Source: Serilophus lunatus (Eukaryota; Chordata; Aves; Passeriformes; Eurylaimidae). From it: 64,000 bases of DNA. Location of the stretch: positions 124,001 through 188,000 of the forward strand of contig VXBA01004874.1 of assembly GCA_013399895.1 (NCBI GenBank), in the 5' to 3' direction. The position numbers were made by a program, and so were the translations under genes. Each line of letters opens with the position of its first letter. The stretch's first letter is position 1. Below, in pieces: positions 12,520 to 25,578 of this stretch. A model generated the notes under the pieces. The model searched no databases. It saw nothing but the letters and a program-made list of their open reading frames with translations, and had not been told where the DNA came from.

Positions 12520-15426
12520 AAAAAATTCCTAGGAAGCATCTTTGTAATAGAAGATAGTGTTTCAACACTAAATAGAAATATGACAGGATTCTAATTGTTA
12601 CTTCTTCTTGTTTGTTTCTTTCCACCTTGCCCCCCACCTAGAAGTCCAAAGTATTTGACAATTTTTATTGTCACTATGCTGTCTCAGTCTGCTTTACACT
12701 ATTACTTTTCAACATTACTTTGTACAGTTGGTTGCTTTTTGGCGAGACATATAAACTGAATAGAATCATATTAAGTCTTGTACGCTTATTGAATATTTGA
12801 TGAAATATGTAATACATAAAAAACCCACAAAACATATGCAGACATCTATCCCTTTTAAAAGTTCTGTTCCCATCTCCATTGTTCCTTCAAATTCATTGCA
12901 TACCCTGAAACTCAGATTAAGGTAGAAGGGGTATCTGTATGCATTGCTACTTTTGCTAGTTCTCGTCTGTTTTAGGACAATTCCTTCCTTAACTACAGGC
13001 TCTCTGTATGTTAGAGTAATTCAGAAATCACCTTTGTTTTTACTTACCAAGATTCAGAATGCAAAAAAGAGTTTGTGTGCTGTTCTGTGGGCAGACATTC
13101 TGCTACTTTACTTGTATCAGTATCAGAGTTGCATAATTATTCCACAGGCCGTTTCTAGCATTTTGTCTCCCACATAAGGATTCTTAAACAATTAAAAACG
13201 TTTCTTAAAAACAAAAAGCAAAACCATTCACAAATTTAATGTAATTTTGCTTTCGGCCTTGACCTCTTGTAGGCTGTGAAAACCAGGTCTTGATCATTTA
13301 CCATTTAAGGATCCCATGGGACTTTTTGCTGGATCATTAGCTCTGATATCCTGGACAGATTCCAATATGGATAATTGCATTCTGCTCCCATATCCCAGTT
13401 TTCCCTGAGTTCCACTTGGTTTTGGTATTCATTTTCACATCTGTCATAAGCTGCAGTGTCCATTTGTAACATGCTGCTTTTACAATCCCTCTTTTCCATT
13501 CTAGTAGTGTTTTGTTTGCTACTAGTGAAATCATGCTTTTTTGTCTTTGTTATAATACATTTTCCAATATATGTCAGATAGTTTAAGGTAAACAATTGCA
13601 TTTGAAGAAAATAAGCAATTTTAGTTTCTAAGGAATAGTACATAAGAAATGCAAGTATATGTTTATGATTTTTCTTTTGTATTTTTAAACTTGATTTTTT
13701 ACAGTCATCTAAAAATTTTCTGCTTTTCTTGAAGACAGAGTCTTCATAAATACTATACTTTTCCATACTGGGGATTTTTTGTACATTTTGAAGAGCAGAC
13801 ATGTCTGGATTTCTAACATTTACATTCATTCATGCTTGCAAAATCACCCTAGCTGTGGACAGCTATAAAAAGGCAATTAATTTGAGTAAATCGTCTTTGT
13901 GCTAGGTGTGGAGTGGCATATCTCAGCATTCTTAATATTAACTGGTTTGACCTTAGTGAGGAGTTGAATATGATTGGTCTGGGAGAAGTATATCTCTCCT
14001 TCCCTAACATTAGTAGAGACAGACCTTAAGACTTCTCTGGAGTTGCTGCTTGTTCAACATGTTGCAGAGTCATCCCAGGCATGGCTTGTAGGTAGCATTT
14101 CAGCAGCAATGACTGACCATTGGAAGGAGAGCAGGTCTTGGAAAGGGTTACTTTATGCTAAAATGAAAACAATATACAGTGGATAACATAGGTGCTTCCT
14201 GAACTCAGTATGTGCCATTAAAAGCTGCATCTGCCATAATATGGTGTACCGGTAGGACTGCATTGTTCAGCTAAGCAGAGTGATCCTCAGTGGCTGCAGA
14301 GAAAGTCTAAACAGAACTGGAGAGTTGGCAAATTACAGCTGGTTCCACTGGCTAGTAGCTAATCATCAGTTCTTGTTTTAGTAAGCCAGTGCTCTGCCAG
14401 TGGTGGTTCATAGAAGATTGTTAAAGCAGCTCACTTGTGTGTGAAATGGAAACTGTGATAACTAATCTAGAACTGGCAAAACAGCCAGTACCTTCAAGCA
14501 GAGGGACAGCAGGTGGAGTAGAGTGTAGAAGCCCAAGCATCATACATACCAGACTCCTGTTTAACTAGACTCAATGACATCTGCTTTGATTGAAACATCT
14601 TTTTAAGAAAGTGACTAAGAGTTAGCTTTAGAGTGTAATACAAATCTTGAATTGTCCTTCTAAGAGGCCTGTGAGTTTGGATCTAAAGTAAAAGAAAGAA
14701 CCTTTCTTGGTAAAAGGTTATTTCCATTCCCGTTAAGAATAGATATTTATAATAAAATAACAATTCACGATTATGCAGGCATAAAATTGATTCGTAGTGC
14801 ATAATAAATCCCTACCTTTTGTTAAAGACTGGTTCTTGAATCTAATCGCCTTCACATTCTTCATTTATATCTAATTTATATTGTACTAACTGGCAGGAAA
14901 AAGAAAATATGAAGCAGGTAGTCGGGTATTGAACTTGTGAGGGCATCATCAGAGTTTCACTTTCTGTGTTCTCAAAGACCTGATGCATGCATAATTACTT
15001 AATTAGAAAATAAGGCACTGTTTCTGCTTCAGGATTTCTATGTGTAAAACAGGAATAATGGCACTTTATAATAAAGCAAAAATCACTTAATATTCTTTCA
15101 TATTTACTGTTTACTAGCTGCTGTGTACAGAACTCTGTCTCTAAAACTTTTCTGTTTCATCTGCTAGCATAAAGAGTTTCTGACACGCGTGGAGAATAAA
15201 GTACAAAAATACATACTGCTGCATAAAGTTTCAAGAACTTTTTTAATGTGGTTGATGTTACAAACCCAGATGTCTGATTTTTTTATGTCTTACATCTGCT
15301 TGCACATCTCCTTTATTTATCAGCTTTTGATCTTTAATTTGCTATTGTATTTATGTGATTTGGGAGGAGCAACCTGGTAAACTACTGTGTGTTGATAGGT
15401 AACTCTCACAAAAAATGAGAAATGTC

Positions 15427-15458
15427 TGCCCTCTGTCAAAATTGCCCTCTGTCAAGAT
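15427..15458. repeat. 16-bp tandem duplication near exon 5
   Basis: TGCCCTCTGTCAAAAT is followed directly by TGCCCTCTGTCAAGAT, with one mismatch. It lies about 105 bp upstream of the exon 5 acceptor, well clear of the pyrimidine tract. It is most simply a recent local duplication. Confidence 0.9.
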
Positions 15459-15562
15459 TAATTCTGGGACTAGAAATGTCTAGACTCTATGGCTGCTATC
15501 GGACATTTTCAGAATATTGGTGTTGATGACATGGTGTCCATTTTTTTTTCTTTCCCCTTAAG

Positions 15563-15699
15563 ATATTGAACGGTTAAGCGAAGAAATGAAAGATGGCCTC
15601 AGGCACCTTGCACAGACATTAAAACTGTATTTGAAAACTGAGATCCAGGATGAGTCTCAATTGCCACCTGGAATTGACTTTTTTCAGATCTTCTCAAAA
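15563..15699 (+). CDS. SMYD3: SMYD3 exon 5: SET-I helical segment
   Basis: This 137-bp exon starts with the last two bases of an Asn codon and then reads 45 codons: IERLSEEMKDGLRHLAQTLK, then LYLKTEIQDESQLPPGIDFF and QIFSK. EIQD-SQLPP and the F--FSK end match human SMYD3 (EIQDASQLPP, FEAFAK) at the same length. The acceptor is CCCTTAAG and the donor is AAA|GTAAGTG. The exon ends in phase 0, which predicts that the next one begins with the V-I/T-C-N-S-F segment leading to the GVGLYPS and NHSC SET motifs. I did not find that exon in the remaining 48 kb, so it should lie downstream of the window. Confidence 0.95.
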
Positions 15700-17874
15700 G
15701 TAAGTGTTAAAATCTGATTGCTTGACAACTCATAAATTATTATGGATTATCTGTTCTAAAAGTCTACATGCAAAATATTTGAAATTAGTTTCCACAGTAT
15801 GTAAAATATTTATTATGTTGCTAAATAAATATTGTAGGCTTTTGCTGTATTTTATCACTTTCAATTTAGAAAGCTAAATCTGAGTAATGCCACTAGAAAT
15901 ACTTTATATAGACAATACTCAGTTTTAACTCCATTTAATTTTTTTTGTTTTCTATCAGATCAATAAAATCTACTATAAGATTTAACTTATGCAGGTTTTA
16001 GTTGTTTTAATAAGTGTTTTTCACTGAAGTCAAGCTCACATTTTTTTCTTTTGATATAAATAAAAGGAAGAAACTCTTTAAAAAAAAAGAAAGATGCTAT
16101 ATATGAATTTTTTTTACATTTTTAAGAAATGGAATCTTTTTTTTTTACTATGGACAGAAGAAGTAGGAAAAATATAATCAACTGTGGTGTTTTTCTGGAT
16201 TTTTTCTTTTCTATTTGTGATTAGACTACTGTGATGTAAAGTTGCAATTTTACCTGAAAAACCACACAGTTTGAAATACACAAAGTCAAAAGGACTCAGA
16301 TAAAAACCTTATGCACTACCTAGTCTCTACTCAGACTGTTTCACTGTCTTCTGTTGGCACACTGGTTTTGGCCTGAACTTTATCAAGAGCATTTCACATG
16401 AAATATACATATTGTGTCATCTGGTGTAGAGAATTTGTACTGCTGAAGATAAAATTGACTATCAGAAGACGATCACTGCCTGACCAATTTGAACTGAGTC
16501 AGAGCTTGTAAGAAATTCTTTACAAATATTTCTCTCTTCTATGTGATAAAAGTTTGATGCAGACTGGGCACAGTGGCTTTACAGAAGCAGTGTGATGATT
16601 GCTAAACATATTGGAGCACTGATGAAGAAAATACAGAAGCTTTTAAAATGTATTATGTACACACAATGCACAGCATCTGCACGTGTTTGCACCATCTCTT
16701 CCCTGCCATGTATTTTACCAAGGTCACTTATGTGACCATCAAGGGTGGAGTGAAAGTCAAGACATCCCAGCTACATATCTTGTTAACTGGGGAACTGGAA
16801 ATGCTCCTGTTAATGACAACATTTGCTCCACTATATCTTTGATATCACAAAGACACTTTTAACTCAGTGTATTCCATATGTTGACTGTGAATTTGTCCCT
16901 ATCGTATTGAATGTACTTCAAAGTACTGAGTTTTTAAGTTCTTGTTGGCTTCTTCCCCACCCCCACCACCTTCTGGCAATTCTGAGGCTCTCAGTCTCAG
17001 GTCTTGTTTCCTTCTTTTCCTTGTTCTGCTGAGTCTGTGATAGTCTGCTGTAGGAAAATAAAGATCAAGTGACAAACCCATCATGTTTACACATACTTCA
17101 TATCACTAATAATAAAAAGACTTGACAGAAGAAATAGAAGAGTCTTACTGAACAAGTAAGTTCATTGGGAGAAAGGAGCTGTTGACTAGATGCATCCATG
17201 TGCCTTACAGGAGTGTAAAATTAGCATCTCATTCATAGTTCAGTCAAGCATGAAGCTTTTAGGAAGACTTCATTGTCACTTTCTAATTTTCCATGTGGCA
17301 TTTTACAACCTTCCCACTTTGTTAGATGAGCATGTTATAAGTGTGATATTATATTAAAATATGAATTTAATATGGCCCTATCTCTAGTGAGGTAGCAGCA
17401 GGCATTTTTTGCCATTCTCATAGAATTTTTTTTTTCTTAAGCTGAATGGGATGCTTATTGTCAGCAGGTAAAATTTAAGGCTTTGGAAACTATAAAGTCT
17501 GTGATAAGAATTTTGTGGTCTCTTCTCTGTAGTATAACTAAAAAAGACCAGCTGTGATGACTTCTCTTGTGGTCATGGAATAAAGAAATACTACAGATAC
17601 ATGACTTCAAGATGTAATCTTGTTTTCCCAACCTCTTCCAACATTCCTTTGAAGTTCAGTAGATGCTTATTCGAACGTTGAACTTTTTTGGATCAGTTCT
17701 TTCATTGCATGCTACAAAAAGATCCAGTCAAAGGTCATTTTGTATTCTGTTTGATGCTGAATCTTCAAGAAGGAAAATAAGCAGACTGCCAAAAAAAAAA
17801 AGAGAAAAATGGTCCTGCAGTGAGATGACTAAATACCAGATAGTTCTTGGAAAATCTCCAACTTGATTTAGGTC

Positions 17875-17899
17875 AAAAGAGCTTCTCAGAAGCTCTTTT
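17875..17899. repeat. Perfect 25-bp inverted repeat
   Basis: AAAAGAGCTTCT, a single C, and AGAAGCTCTTTT form a perfect palindrome with 12-bp arms and a 1-bp centre. As DNA it is a dyad that a dimeric protein could bind; as RNA it would need a larger loop and so a shorter stem. No neighbouring feature explains it. Confidence 0.95.
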
Positions 17900-18104
17900 A
17901 AACAGTCCTCCTTGTCTGCTGGCCACTGCTCTGGTTTTTGTGAAACTTATTTATTACTTTATTCACTTGCTTGTGATGCTTAATAGGCAGAGAGCCTCCC
18001 TTAGTGCAAACCTGTAGAAATTACCCATTGTAAATGAAATGAAATCTTGTAATTTCTTTCAATGTGAAAAGAACCTCAGTGTGTTTTCAGTTTGCATGAC
18101 ACCT

Positions 18105-18157
18105 NNNNNNNNNNNNNNNNNNNNNNNNNNNNNNNNNNNNNNNNNNNNNNNNNNNNN
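18105..18157. other. Assembly gap (53 undetermined bases)
   Basis: A run of 53 N falls between ATGACACCT and GGGGGGAAGC. The right edge begins with a G-run, so the missing piece may be a G-rich or otherwise hard-to-read stretch. The true length need not be 53. Confidence 0.98.
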
Positions 18158-21100
18158 GGGGGGAAGCTGTACTGGGTAGGGAAGTGTTTTGGAAGGGTAA
18201 TGTACCTACTTTCTGACAACGTTGCCTTGTCCTTACTAGACAATTTGCTTTTGTATCAACTATCTTTTGAGCTGGAGTTGAATTTTCTCATTCTTGTTAT
18301 CTGATCACTTTTCGGAAGCTTCAGTTTATTTAACATGCCATTTATCAAGGTTGTGACTGTTTTAAAATTCTGATCCTCAGTATTAAACAGAATTATCTGC
18401 AGTTAATTACGTGTTAAAGCTTTAACTCCACTGGGACATTTTCTAATGTCAAGATAAATTTTTGACAGTGTGATTTTATGGTTTAATGATGTTTCCATAA
18501 CCTTGAGATAAAATCAGTCCTTGCTTTTTATCCTTCAGCTTTTACTTTCACGTGTGAGGAGGTGGCCTGGAATCCTCTGAGGCATTTAATGGATGTGGGA
18601 TAAGGAATGAAATTTTTTTGTATACATTTATGGTTCTTTTCATAATAGAAGATAGAACCATGTGAACTACTTTAAGAACTACTTGAATAAACTCTGAACC
18701 TACCATGTTGACTGTAAAACTATGAGTGACTCTGCTGACTGGAATCAGACCTAAGATGAATATTTTTAGATCAAATGTAGACTTAGTGTTTGACATAGAA
18801 TTGCAATTACTCATACTGTGCCAGAATTAGCATTTTGAGGTAGTTTGAAAATTTCTTTTCCAATTAGTGAGAAAAAAGAGATTTTTTTTTTTATTGTTTG
18901 ATATAATGATAGCCATCTTAAGATGTCCTAATTTCAGGTCTGTACATTTATAATATTACTAATCTCTGTCATTAAATATTCATAAGATAAAATCAATGAC
19001 AGTTAATGAACTGTTACATAGCAGACTTCTAGAGCATCCTTCTAAAGGATGTTTTGATGGAGCTGTTGATAATATTTTGGGTAAAAGTTGCAGGAATGAA
19101 GATTCTTGGAAACCCCATAGAACAGAGATTATACTTAACTTCTGAACTTCCTAACTTCTGTCTTCCTAATTCTTTTCCATCTTATTTTTGAGGCTTGTGA
19201 AGTTGACATTAAAGTGAAGAAGATATACAAGTTTGATGCTATGTGCTAGTCTCTGTGTGCCCACAACAGTTTTACCCAAGAGACCACTTGTCTCTTTAGG
19301 CTATTGGTGTAATTGATATTATTTTTAACAGCACTAGAAAAAGACTATGATGCATGACTAATCTGTGTGATAACTTTAATTCTGTATCTTAGCTCTTCTG
19401 AGGAAGAGTAATATTTTGTAAGTACAAGGAGGGGAAAAAGTCAGGAGCTGGTGTTTTAGCAAGGAAAGGTAGGGAAAGTCTTGGGGTTATTTCACAATTC
19501 ATTTCCTTGGTGTGGGATCGCAGAGCTGTCTACTCAAATAAGATTTAGCAAAAAGTCTTTATAATTTTCTTGTGTAGCAGACAAATATTCATAAAAAAAT
19601 TAAGGTTAATAGAAAGTGGTCCTTATAGCTGCCTTTTCATAAGAGTCCTATAGGGCAATCAGAACCAAATCATGTCTGTCCTACCACATAGTATAGCAGT
19701 CACGCTCTGCTGCTTGTTTCCACAGTGTAACAATGAAAAGTATAAAGACTATTGGAACACAATTACGCATAGTTGAAAATAGAACCTATGTCTTAAGTTG
19801 TAACTTTTTAATTTTTTTAAAAATAGTGCTATGCTGCTGCTAGGATTCTCATTACCTTTCTCATGATGTTTGGTTAGCTTGGTGTTCTTTCTTGGAGGCA
19901 AGATTGCAGAGGACGTGTCAACTACTGTGCATCAGCTTTGGAAGCAATGGTGTAAATAGAAATTAGAGAAAAAATAGTAAACATTTTAATAAAATGTGAA
20001 GAAATATTGCAGCAGTACCCTAGAATAAGGGTGATAAACAGTCTGATAAGACCTTCTTTCTCTTTACTTTGCCAGATGAAAGTTGCATCTTTACAAGAAG
20101 TTATTTTTTGTGAAATGTGATTTTTCAGGTTTAGTGATGTCATGTTATTTCCCCACTGAATTATAATTTGAGGAGATAATTTTCCATAGCAATTATTTTA
20201 ATTTTTAGTCACAACAGTGAAGGGGTTTACCTTGAAGAGCAAAAGGACTTTACCTTGAAGTCCATGAGACAAGGCTTCAACCATTCTGTCTGATTTTGAA
20301 TTAGTGCAGCATAGTCACAATTAAAATGAAAGCATTTACTAACAAAGCTTGTTGCAGTGAAATTAAGATTGCAAGACTTCAAACTGAATTTATGGTGTAT
20401 CTTGGGTCCTCTCATTTAGTTGTTGTGTGAACCATCTGTTTTACAAACTGCCTGTAGTATAACAACCACTGGGTGTAGAAAATGAGGTAGAAGAGTTTTA
20501 AAACAAGGAATGGTGGGTAGAATTTGTTATAATTTGGTTGTATATGACTGAAAGAAAGCTTTTTTTCTTGAAGGGTAGGGGCTAGCAAAAAGGTTCATTT
20601 TAAGGGAAATTAATTCAGCACAGGTGGAAAAGCATAATCTTCTAGAAATGTTACTGCCTTGAGTAGGCCAAGGTGAAAGAGTGTGTGTGAAGAAAGTGAG
20701 TGTGTACTTCTTAACCCTTTTTCTGTCATGCTAACTTGGAAGTAATGAAACAACAGGAAAGACTGGAGAAATAAATGGCAGGATAGCGTAGGTTATTTTG
20801 CAATTGATGTCGTGGGGTTTTTAAAAGTTTTTTATTTTTTACTGCAGAATTGAAAAGGATCCTGGTGGCCAGGAACTTAATTACCATTACTTTGCCTAAT
20901 GCTGCTCAGAGCATATCCATGAAACATAGTGTTTAAAAAGCCAACAGTCTCTGACACGTGATTCACATAGGTCTGTTTTGTGACACTCTTATGGAAGTGA
21001 ACTGGAAGCAGTAATGATAAAAAGCTTTAGTGAGTTTAGCAATTGCAGTACATGCACAAAAACACATGGAGTTGAGTCACCTTCTATGTTTAGGAAAAGC

Positions 21101-24100
21101 CAGCATGAAACAAGGTCATGGAGATGTTTAGTAAAGATCTGAGTAGTAAATGAAAACCTTTTACATCCTCTATCAGCAGTTTTAAAAGCCTCTAATTGAG
21201 GAGGATAAGCCAGATAACTGCTTGTAATTTTGTTGGCAGCAAACTGTTCTATCCTCGTCTTTGGGATGACCTGCAGTGGTGTTGCTTTTAGCATTTTTTG
21301 CGTGTTTATTTTGGCTGTGAGCAGAGCTAGAATTTTGTGTGGAAGGATTATTAATCAGCTCTGAGACTTGTACAACATGTTTAATAGATGAAAAGGCAAA
21401 AAATTGTTTTCCTTCCAGAATGGCATTGGAGTAGATTGATAGTCTGTTGAAAAATACCATTCTCTTTGAATATAAGCTGGGGGACTATATATTTGTGCTT
21501 TTATTCTTGACTTGCAGTTTTCTGAGCTGCTTCAGAGCCTTTCTGAAAACAAGGGTAACATTGTCTAATGTATGCTGTGGAGTTAAATAGCTGTTAGAGT
21601 TTAAATATCAATAGAAGATGAGACAACTTCTGTCACATGTAAGCATTTCAGTGGATGTCAATTAAATGATACCTACCTACATGAAATTTAGTCCTCAAAA
21701 GTGTGCTCTCTCCCTATTCCCCAGCATAGGAGCATATCTTTTTTTTCTAACTGTAATTGTGATGTTAAAATTATTTTGGCAAGTTCTGTTTGATTAAAAC
21801 TACTCCTACATTTGTATAGAAATAAGATGGAGAAACTGAACCAGTATCACAGTCTAATGGTTTCTGTCATATTCTAATTGATCCACAATCCTGCGTTTTA
21901 GTTGGGTGAGCAGCCATCACAATGTGGTTGTAGCACTGATAGGCTGTAGGCTGACTTGAGATCACTTAGCTTGTACCATAGCAACCTGAAGCTGACAAAT
22001 GCTAACTTAAATAGTTTTTTGGCATGACAGTACTTATAGCTATTCTGAAATAGTGGCTGGCAGCAGATACTGAAATCAAGGTGCGAAAACTCTGCGACTG
22101 ACAAGTTTCTTGCTTGCCTCTCCCTACACACCTACGCTGGAATTTTCCATGCTGTCCTCAGGTAAGTTAGATGTTGATTGACTGGCAGTCAGATACAGGA
22201 ATATTTCTTTTAGGAGATCTAATTTGCCTTAGTGATTTATTTGTTTTGCCTTTCCCTTTCCTCTGGATTATGTAAATATTCACTAAATTTTTTTTCATAT
22301 CTATAGCCACCAATAAATTGTATTTCTTCTTACAGATGCTTTGAGAATTTCTGTGCTTGTTTTGGGCTTTTTGAAATCTTGAATGTGCCCCTGATGTCAT
22401 AGATACAGCAGATGATTGATTTGAACATATCTCCCTTCCGAATTTAGAGTAATTGTGGGCTGTTATTTACATTTTTATAATCACTTTTGAAAATCTGGGT
22501 GTACTTTTCTAGTTTAAGATGGAAAAACTACAGTATTAAAGCTTCCTTCCATCTCCCATTCTACAAGAACGTTCTTCAGGCCTTGTGCTTTGCCTGTACT
22601 CACAATTATAAAATTTATCTTCTTTCTTCTTCCATTATTATCAAGACCTATGTTTCATTCAATGTTCAGAGGATACTGGATTGAATGCTCACTCACCGAT
22701 GGATGTTTTTTGTGCATGACCAGGCCATAGAAGTCAGAGTTGTCTTACACTCATTATATAAACAGAGGGGGTGTAGTTATGTGTTACTACTAGTTAAGGT
22801 AGAAGTGGTAAAGTGCCAGCCGACTGCTTTGTCAACATTCATTCAGACTTGTGGGTGAAAATTGCTTTGCCAGTTTGGGTCACTAGTCTGGGAAGATAGT
22901 AAAGAAGGGTGCACACATTATTTATTGTCTATAACATTGGTTTTCTTTGGTATGCAGAAATTATGTAGGCTAAATAATGGTAACATGTTTCTCATTTTGT
23001 ATTAATTGAAGCCTTTAAGATTTTATTAAAACTAAAAAGTCTTTATGCAACTTGCACCATGTGCATTTGTGCTGTCTAATATTTTGAAAGAAACATGTTT
23101 GATTTTACACTTTACAGAGTACAAGGTAAAATTCAATGATCTGGCTGATAGTGAGAAGCTCTTGCAACAGCATAGAATCACTTACTTTGCTTTTAAACAT
23201 CCAACTATTTTATATTTTTATGTGTTTGGATTTTCTTAATATCCATTGTTCAAGTGATAATTTAAATGTCATGAATTTGAACTGAGCATCTCTTTAAATG
23301 CAAGATTTCATTTCCTTAGATTTTATGATTAACATTGCATGTGTGACTATTGTTTTGGGTATTAAAAAGAGAGGTATGTCTATAGTTTTTAAAAAGGTAT
23401 ATAATAGCTGAAGAAGCAGCTTGCAATGATGTAATGATAGCGTTGGAATTTTTCTAGTAGATTTGGACCAATGACAGATATGAGTCCAACATCATTTGCT
23501 GCCTTAATTATGCAAGATCCTTATGTTTCTCATTCCATAGCAATTTTTTTTCATTAAACTAACTTTCTAGACATATCAGACAGTCAGCTAGTAATTTTTA
23601 ATGTAAATTTCAGTTCATTTGATTGAAAAGCCACAATTCTCAAAAGCTCCAGTGGTAAAGCTTAGTTCAGTACTTTACTAGTTTGCCTGTATTCTGTCAA
23701 TTTGCCAGCAATGATGCTCAGGACCAAAATTTGTACAATTGCCTGGATGATGTAACTAGGCTGACTCCACAGCTGAATGATGGAAGGAATGACCAAGAAG
23801 AATATTCAGATTGTTGTCTTAACATCATTGTGCTAGTTAGTTAAAACAGGAATAAGTGTATTTAGCCGTCTCCTATAATAAGACTATGCTTGAGATAAAT
23901 TAAGAGTGGCTGCTGAGAATCACAGCAAGATCTATACCATCATCTTCATCAGCATGCATGAACCACAATGTATAAAAAATAGAAGCAATTTCTGGTAATT
24001 TAGTTAACTGTGATTTTTGAAAAATAACTTTTTCTGGTTAACTTCAACTTTACACAGTTCCCTAAAAAAACTTCTTGGCTTGATGAAGATGTTAATGGAT

Positions 24101-25125
24101 ATGCTTCCTATATTTTATTTAACTTTCTTTTTAATATCTAATCATGACATAAAATTAGAGAATGTAAGAACCCGAAAACAGAAATTATTGTAACAGCAGG
24201 ATTTTTAAAAGCGTTAATTGCTCTTATTTGCAAGCTTGCATCTCTTTGGAAGAACCTGAATTTAAGTAGAATGCTGATGTCTCACAATGTCTCTTGTTGT
24301 TGCAGATGGTGTCAGTAGATAATGAATCATAGTGCATACTCTTGTATCAGAAAGATAAAAGCAAATCTGTATGTGGGTACAAGACCAGAGAGCTAACATA
24401 TCTGCAGCCATGCAAATTGTGTTAAGTGAAGAGAAACACTGCCAAATAAATAGAAACATGTCTGGTAGCTTGTTTATTCTGGAAGAAACTGTTATCCATT
24501 GGTACAGTTCTTCTGAAAAAGTGAATTGAGAGATAGGAGTGTCCAGAGCAGCAAGGGATTTTTTTGACCATGAATTAGCCTACTGTTTGGGGGAAGAGTA
24601 AGCATATGCACATTTGCTTTCCAAGCATGTTGTTGCCAGCTATATTTATTTGAAAGTATTTTCCTATGAATAAAGGAATTGTGCTACAAACAGCAGAATA
24701 AATATAAGTTACATTGGCAAACCTGTCAATGAAATAAAAGAACCAACCAGTCCAGTTTAGTAGGTCCACAATTGTAGGATTTCTAGTAACTTGTTTTGCT
24801 ACTATCTAAGTGTTATAGATTCACAAGAAATTAAATTTGCAAATATAATTTTCTGATCAGTCAATTTCTAGATGAGACAGATGAGAGAAATGTGGAGGCT
24901 CACGAGAAAGGCAGAGAAAGAGAAAAATAAGCCTGGTTTTAAGGGAACATGGTGTCTTCTAGTTAACTTCGAAACAACACTTGAGCACCATTCTTTACTG
25001 CCAGAGCATCGCTTGATTTTTTGGGGATGAGAATACAGCTATTTGTAGAAATTTAAATGACTCTGCCTAAGTATGAGAAATGGAGATGATAAGAGGAGAG
25101 CGAGCTGGTGAGTTCTTACTCATTT

Positions 25126-25578
25126 CACAGAATCACACAATAGGCTGAGTTAGAAGGGACCCACAAGGATCATTGAGTCCAACCCTTAGCTCTGCACAGG
25201 ATCATCCTCAAGAGTCACACCATGTGCCTGAGTGTCATCCAAATGCTTCTTGAACTGTCAGGCTGGTGCTGTGACCACTGCCCTGAGGAGCCTGTTCCAG
25301 TGCCCAGCCACCCTCTGTGTGAAGAGCCTTTTTCTGATATCCAACATAAACCTCCCCTGACACAACTTCAGGCCATTCCCTCGAGTCCTGTCACTTGTCC
25401 CCACAGAGAAGAGATCAGTGCCTGCCCCACCTCTTCCCCTCACAAGGAAGTTGTAACAGCAGTGAGATCTCCCTTCAGTCTCCTCCAGGCTGAACAGACC
25501 AAGTGACCTCAGCCACTCCTCATATGACTTCCCCTCAAGGCCCTTCACCATCTTCATTGCCCTCCTTTGGATGCTCTA
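25126..25578 (-). mobile_element. CR1 LINE fragment, 3' end
   Basis: This antisense, 5'-truncated CR1 starts with its 3' end at CACAGAATCACACAATAGG near 25126. The minus strand keeps a 99-codon open piece (25258-25557) with C-terminal ORF2 features: SYEEWLRSLGLFSLEETEG, DRTRGNGLKLCQGRFMLDIR and KRLFTQRVAGHWNRLL. It is more intact than the copies at 2.4 and 31.4 kb. It is strikingly GC-richer than the surrounding intron. Confidence 0.94.

Larger units (their letters stand above)
10546..15562 (+). other. SMYD3: SMYD3 intron 4
   Basis: This 5,017-bp intron starts GTAAGTAA and ends in TTTTTTTTTCTTTCCCCTTAAG. No CR1 or other named transposon is visible. The longest open frame (13305-13829, minus, 174 codons) looks like chance in AT-rich DNA. 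Two short exact-length tandem duplications occur at 12488-12519 and 15427-15458. Otherwise I see nothing in it. Confidence 0.9.
15700..25125 (+). other. SMYD3: SMYD3 intron 5, first part
   Basis: This is AT-rich unique intronic sequence beginning at the exon 5 donor GTAAGTG. It contains a run of undetermined bases at 18105-18157, a 25-bp perfect palindrome at 17875-17899, several poly-A and poly-T runs (for example about 16080-16145) and a consensus splice-donor-like CAG|GTAAGT at 22159-22166. I see no exon, RNA gene or named transposon here. Confidence 0.8.

Noticed and set aside
13305..13829. 174-codon minus-strand open frame in intron 4, the longest in the window
   Set aside because: It has no domain, no splice context and a low-complexity Lys/Ser/Asn composition typical of translated AT-rich DNA. 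A second open frame overlaps it on the same strand. Chance is the simplest explanation.
22110..22166. Consensus donor CAG|GTAAGT at 22159-22166
   Set aside because: There is no open, protein-like sequence or clear acceptor just upstream. Isolated donor-like octamers are expected in a 48-kb intron.
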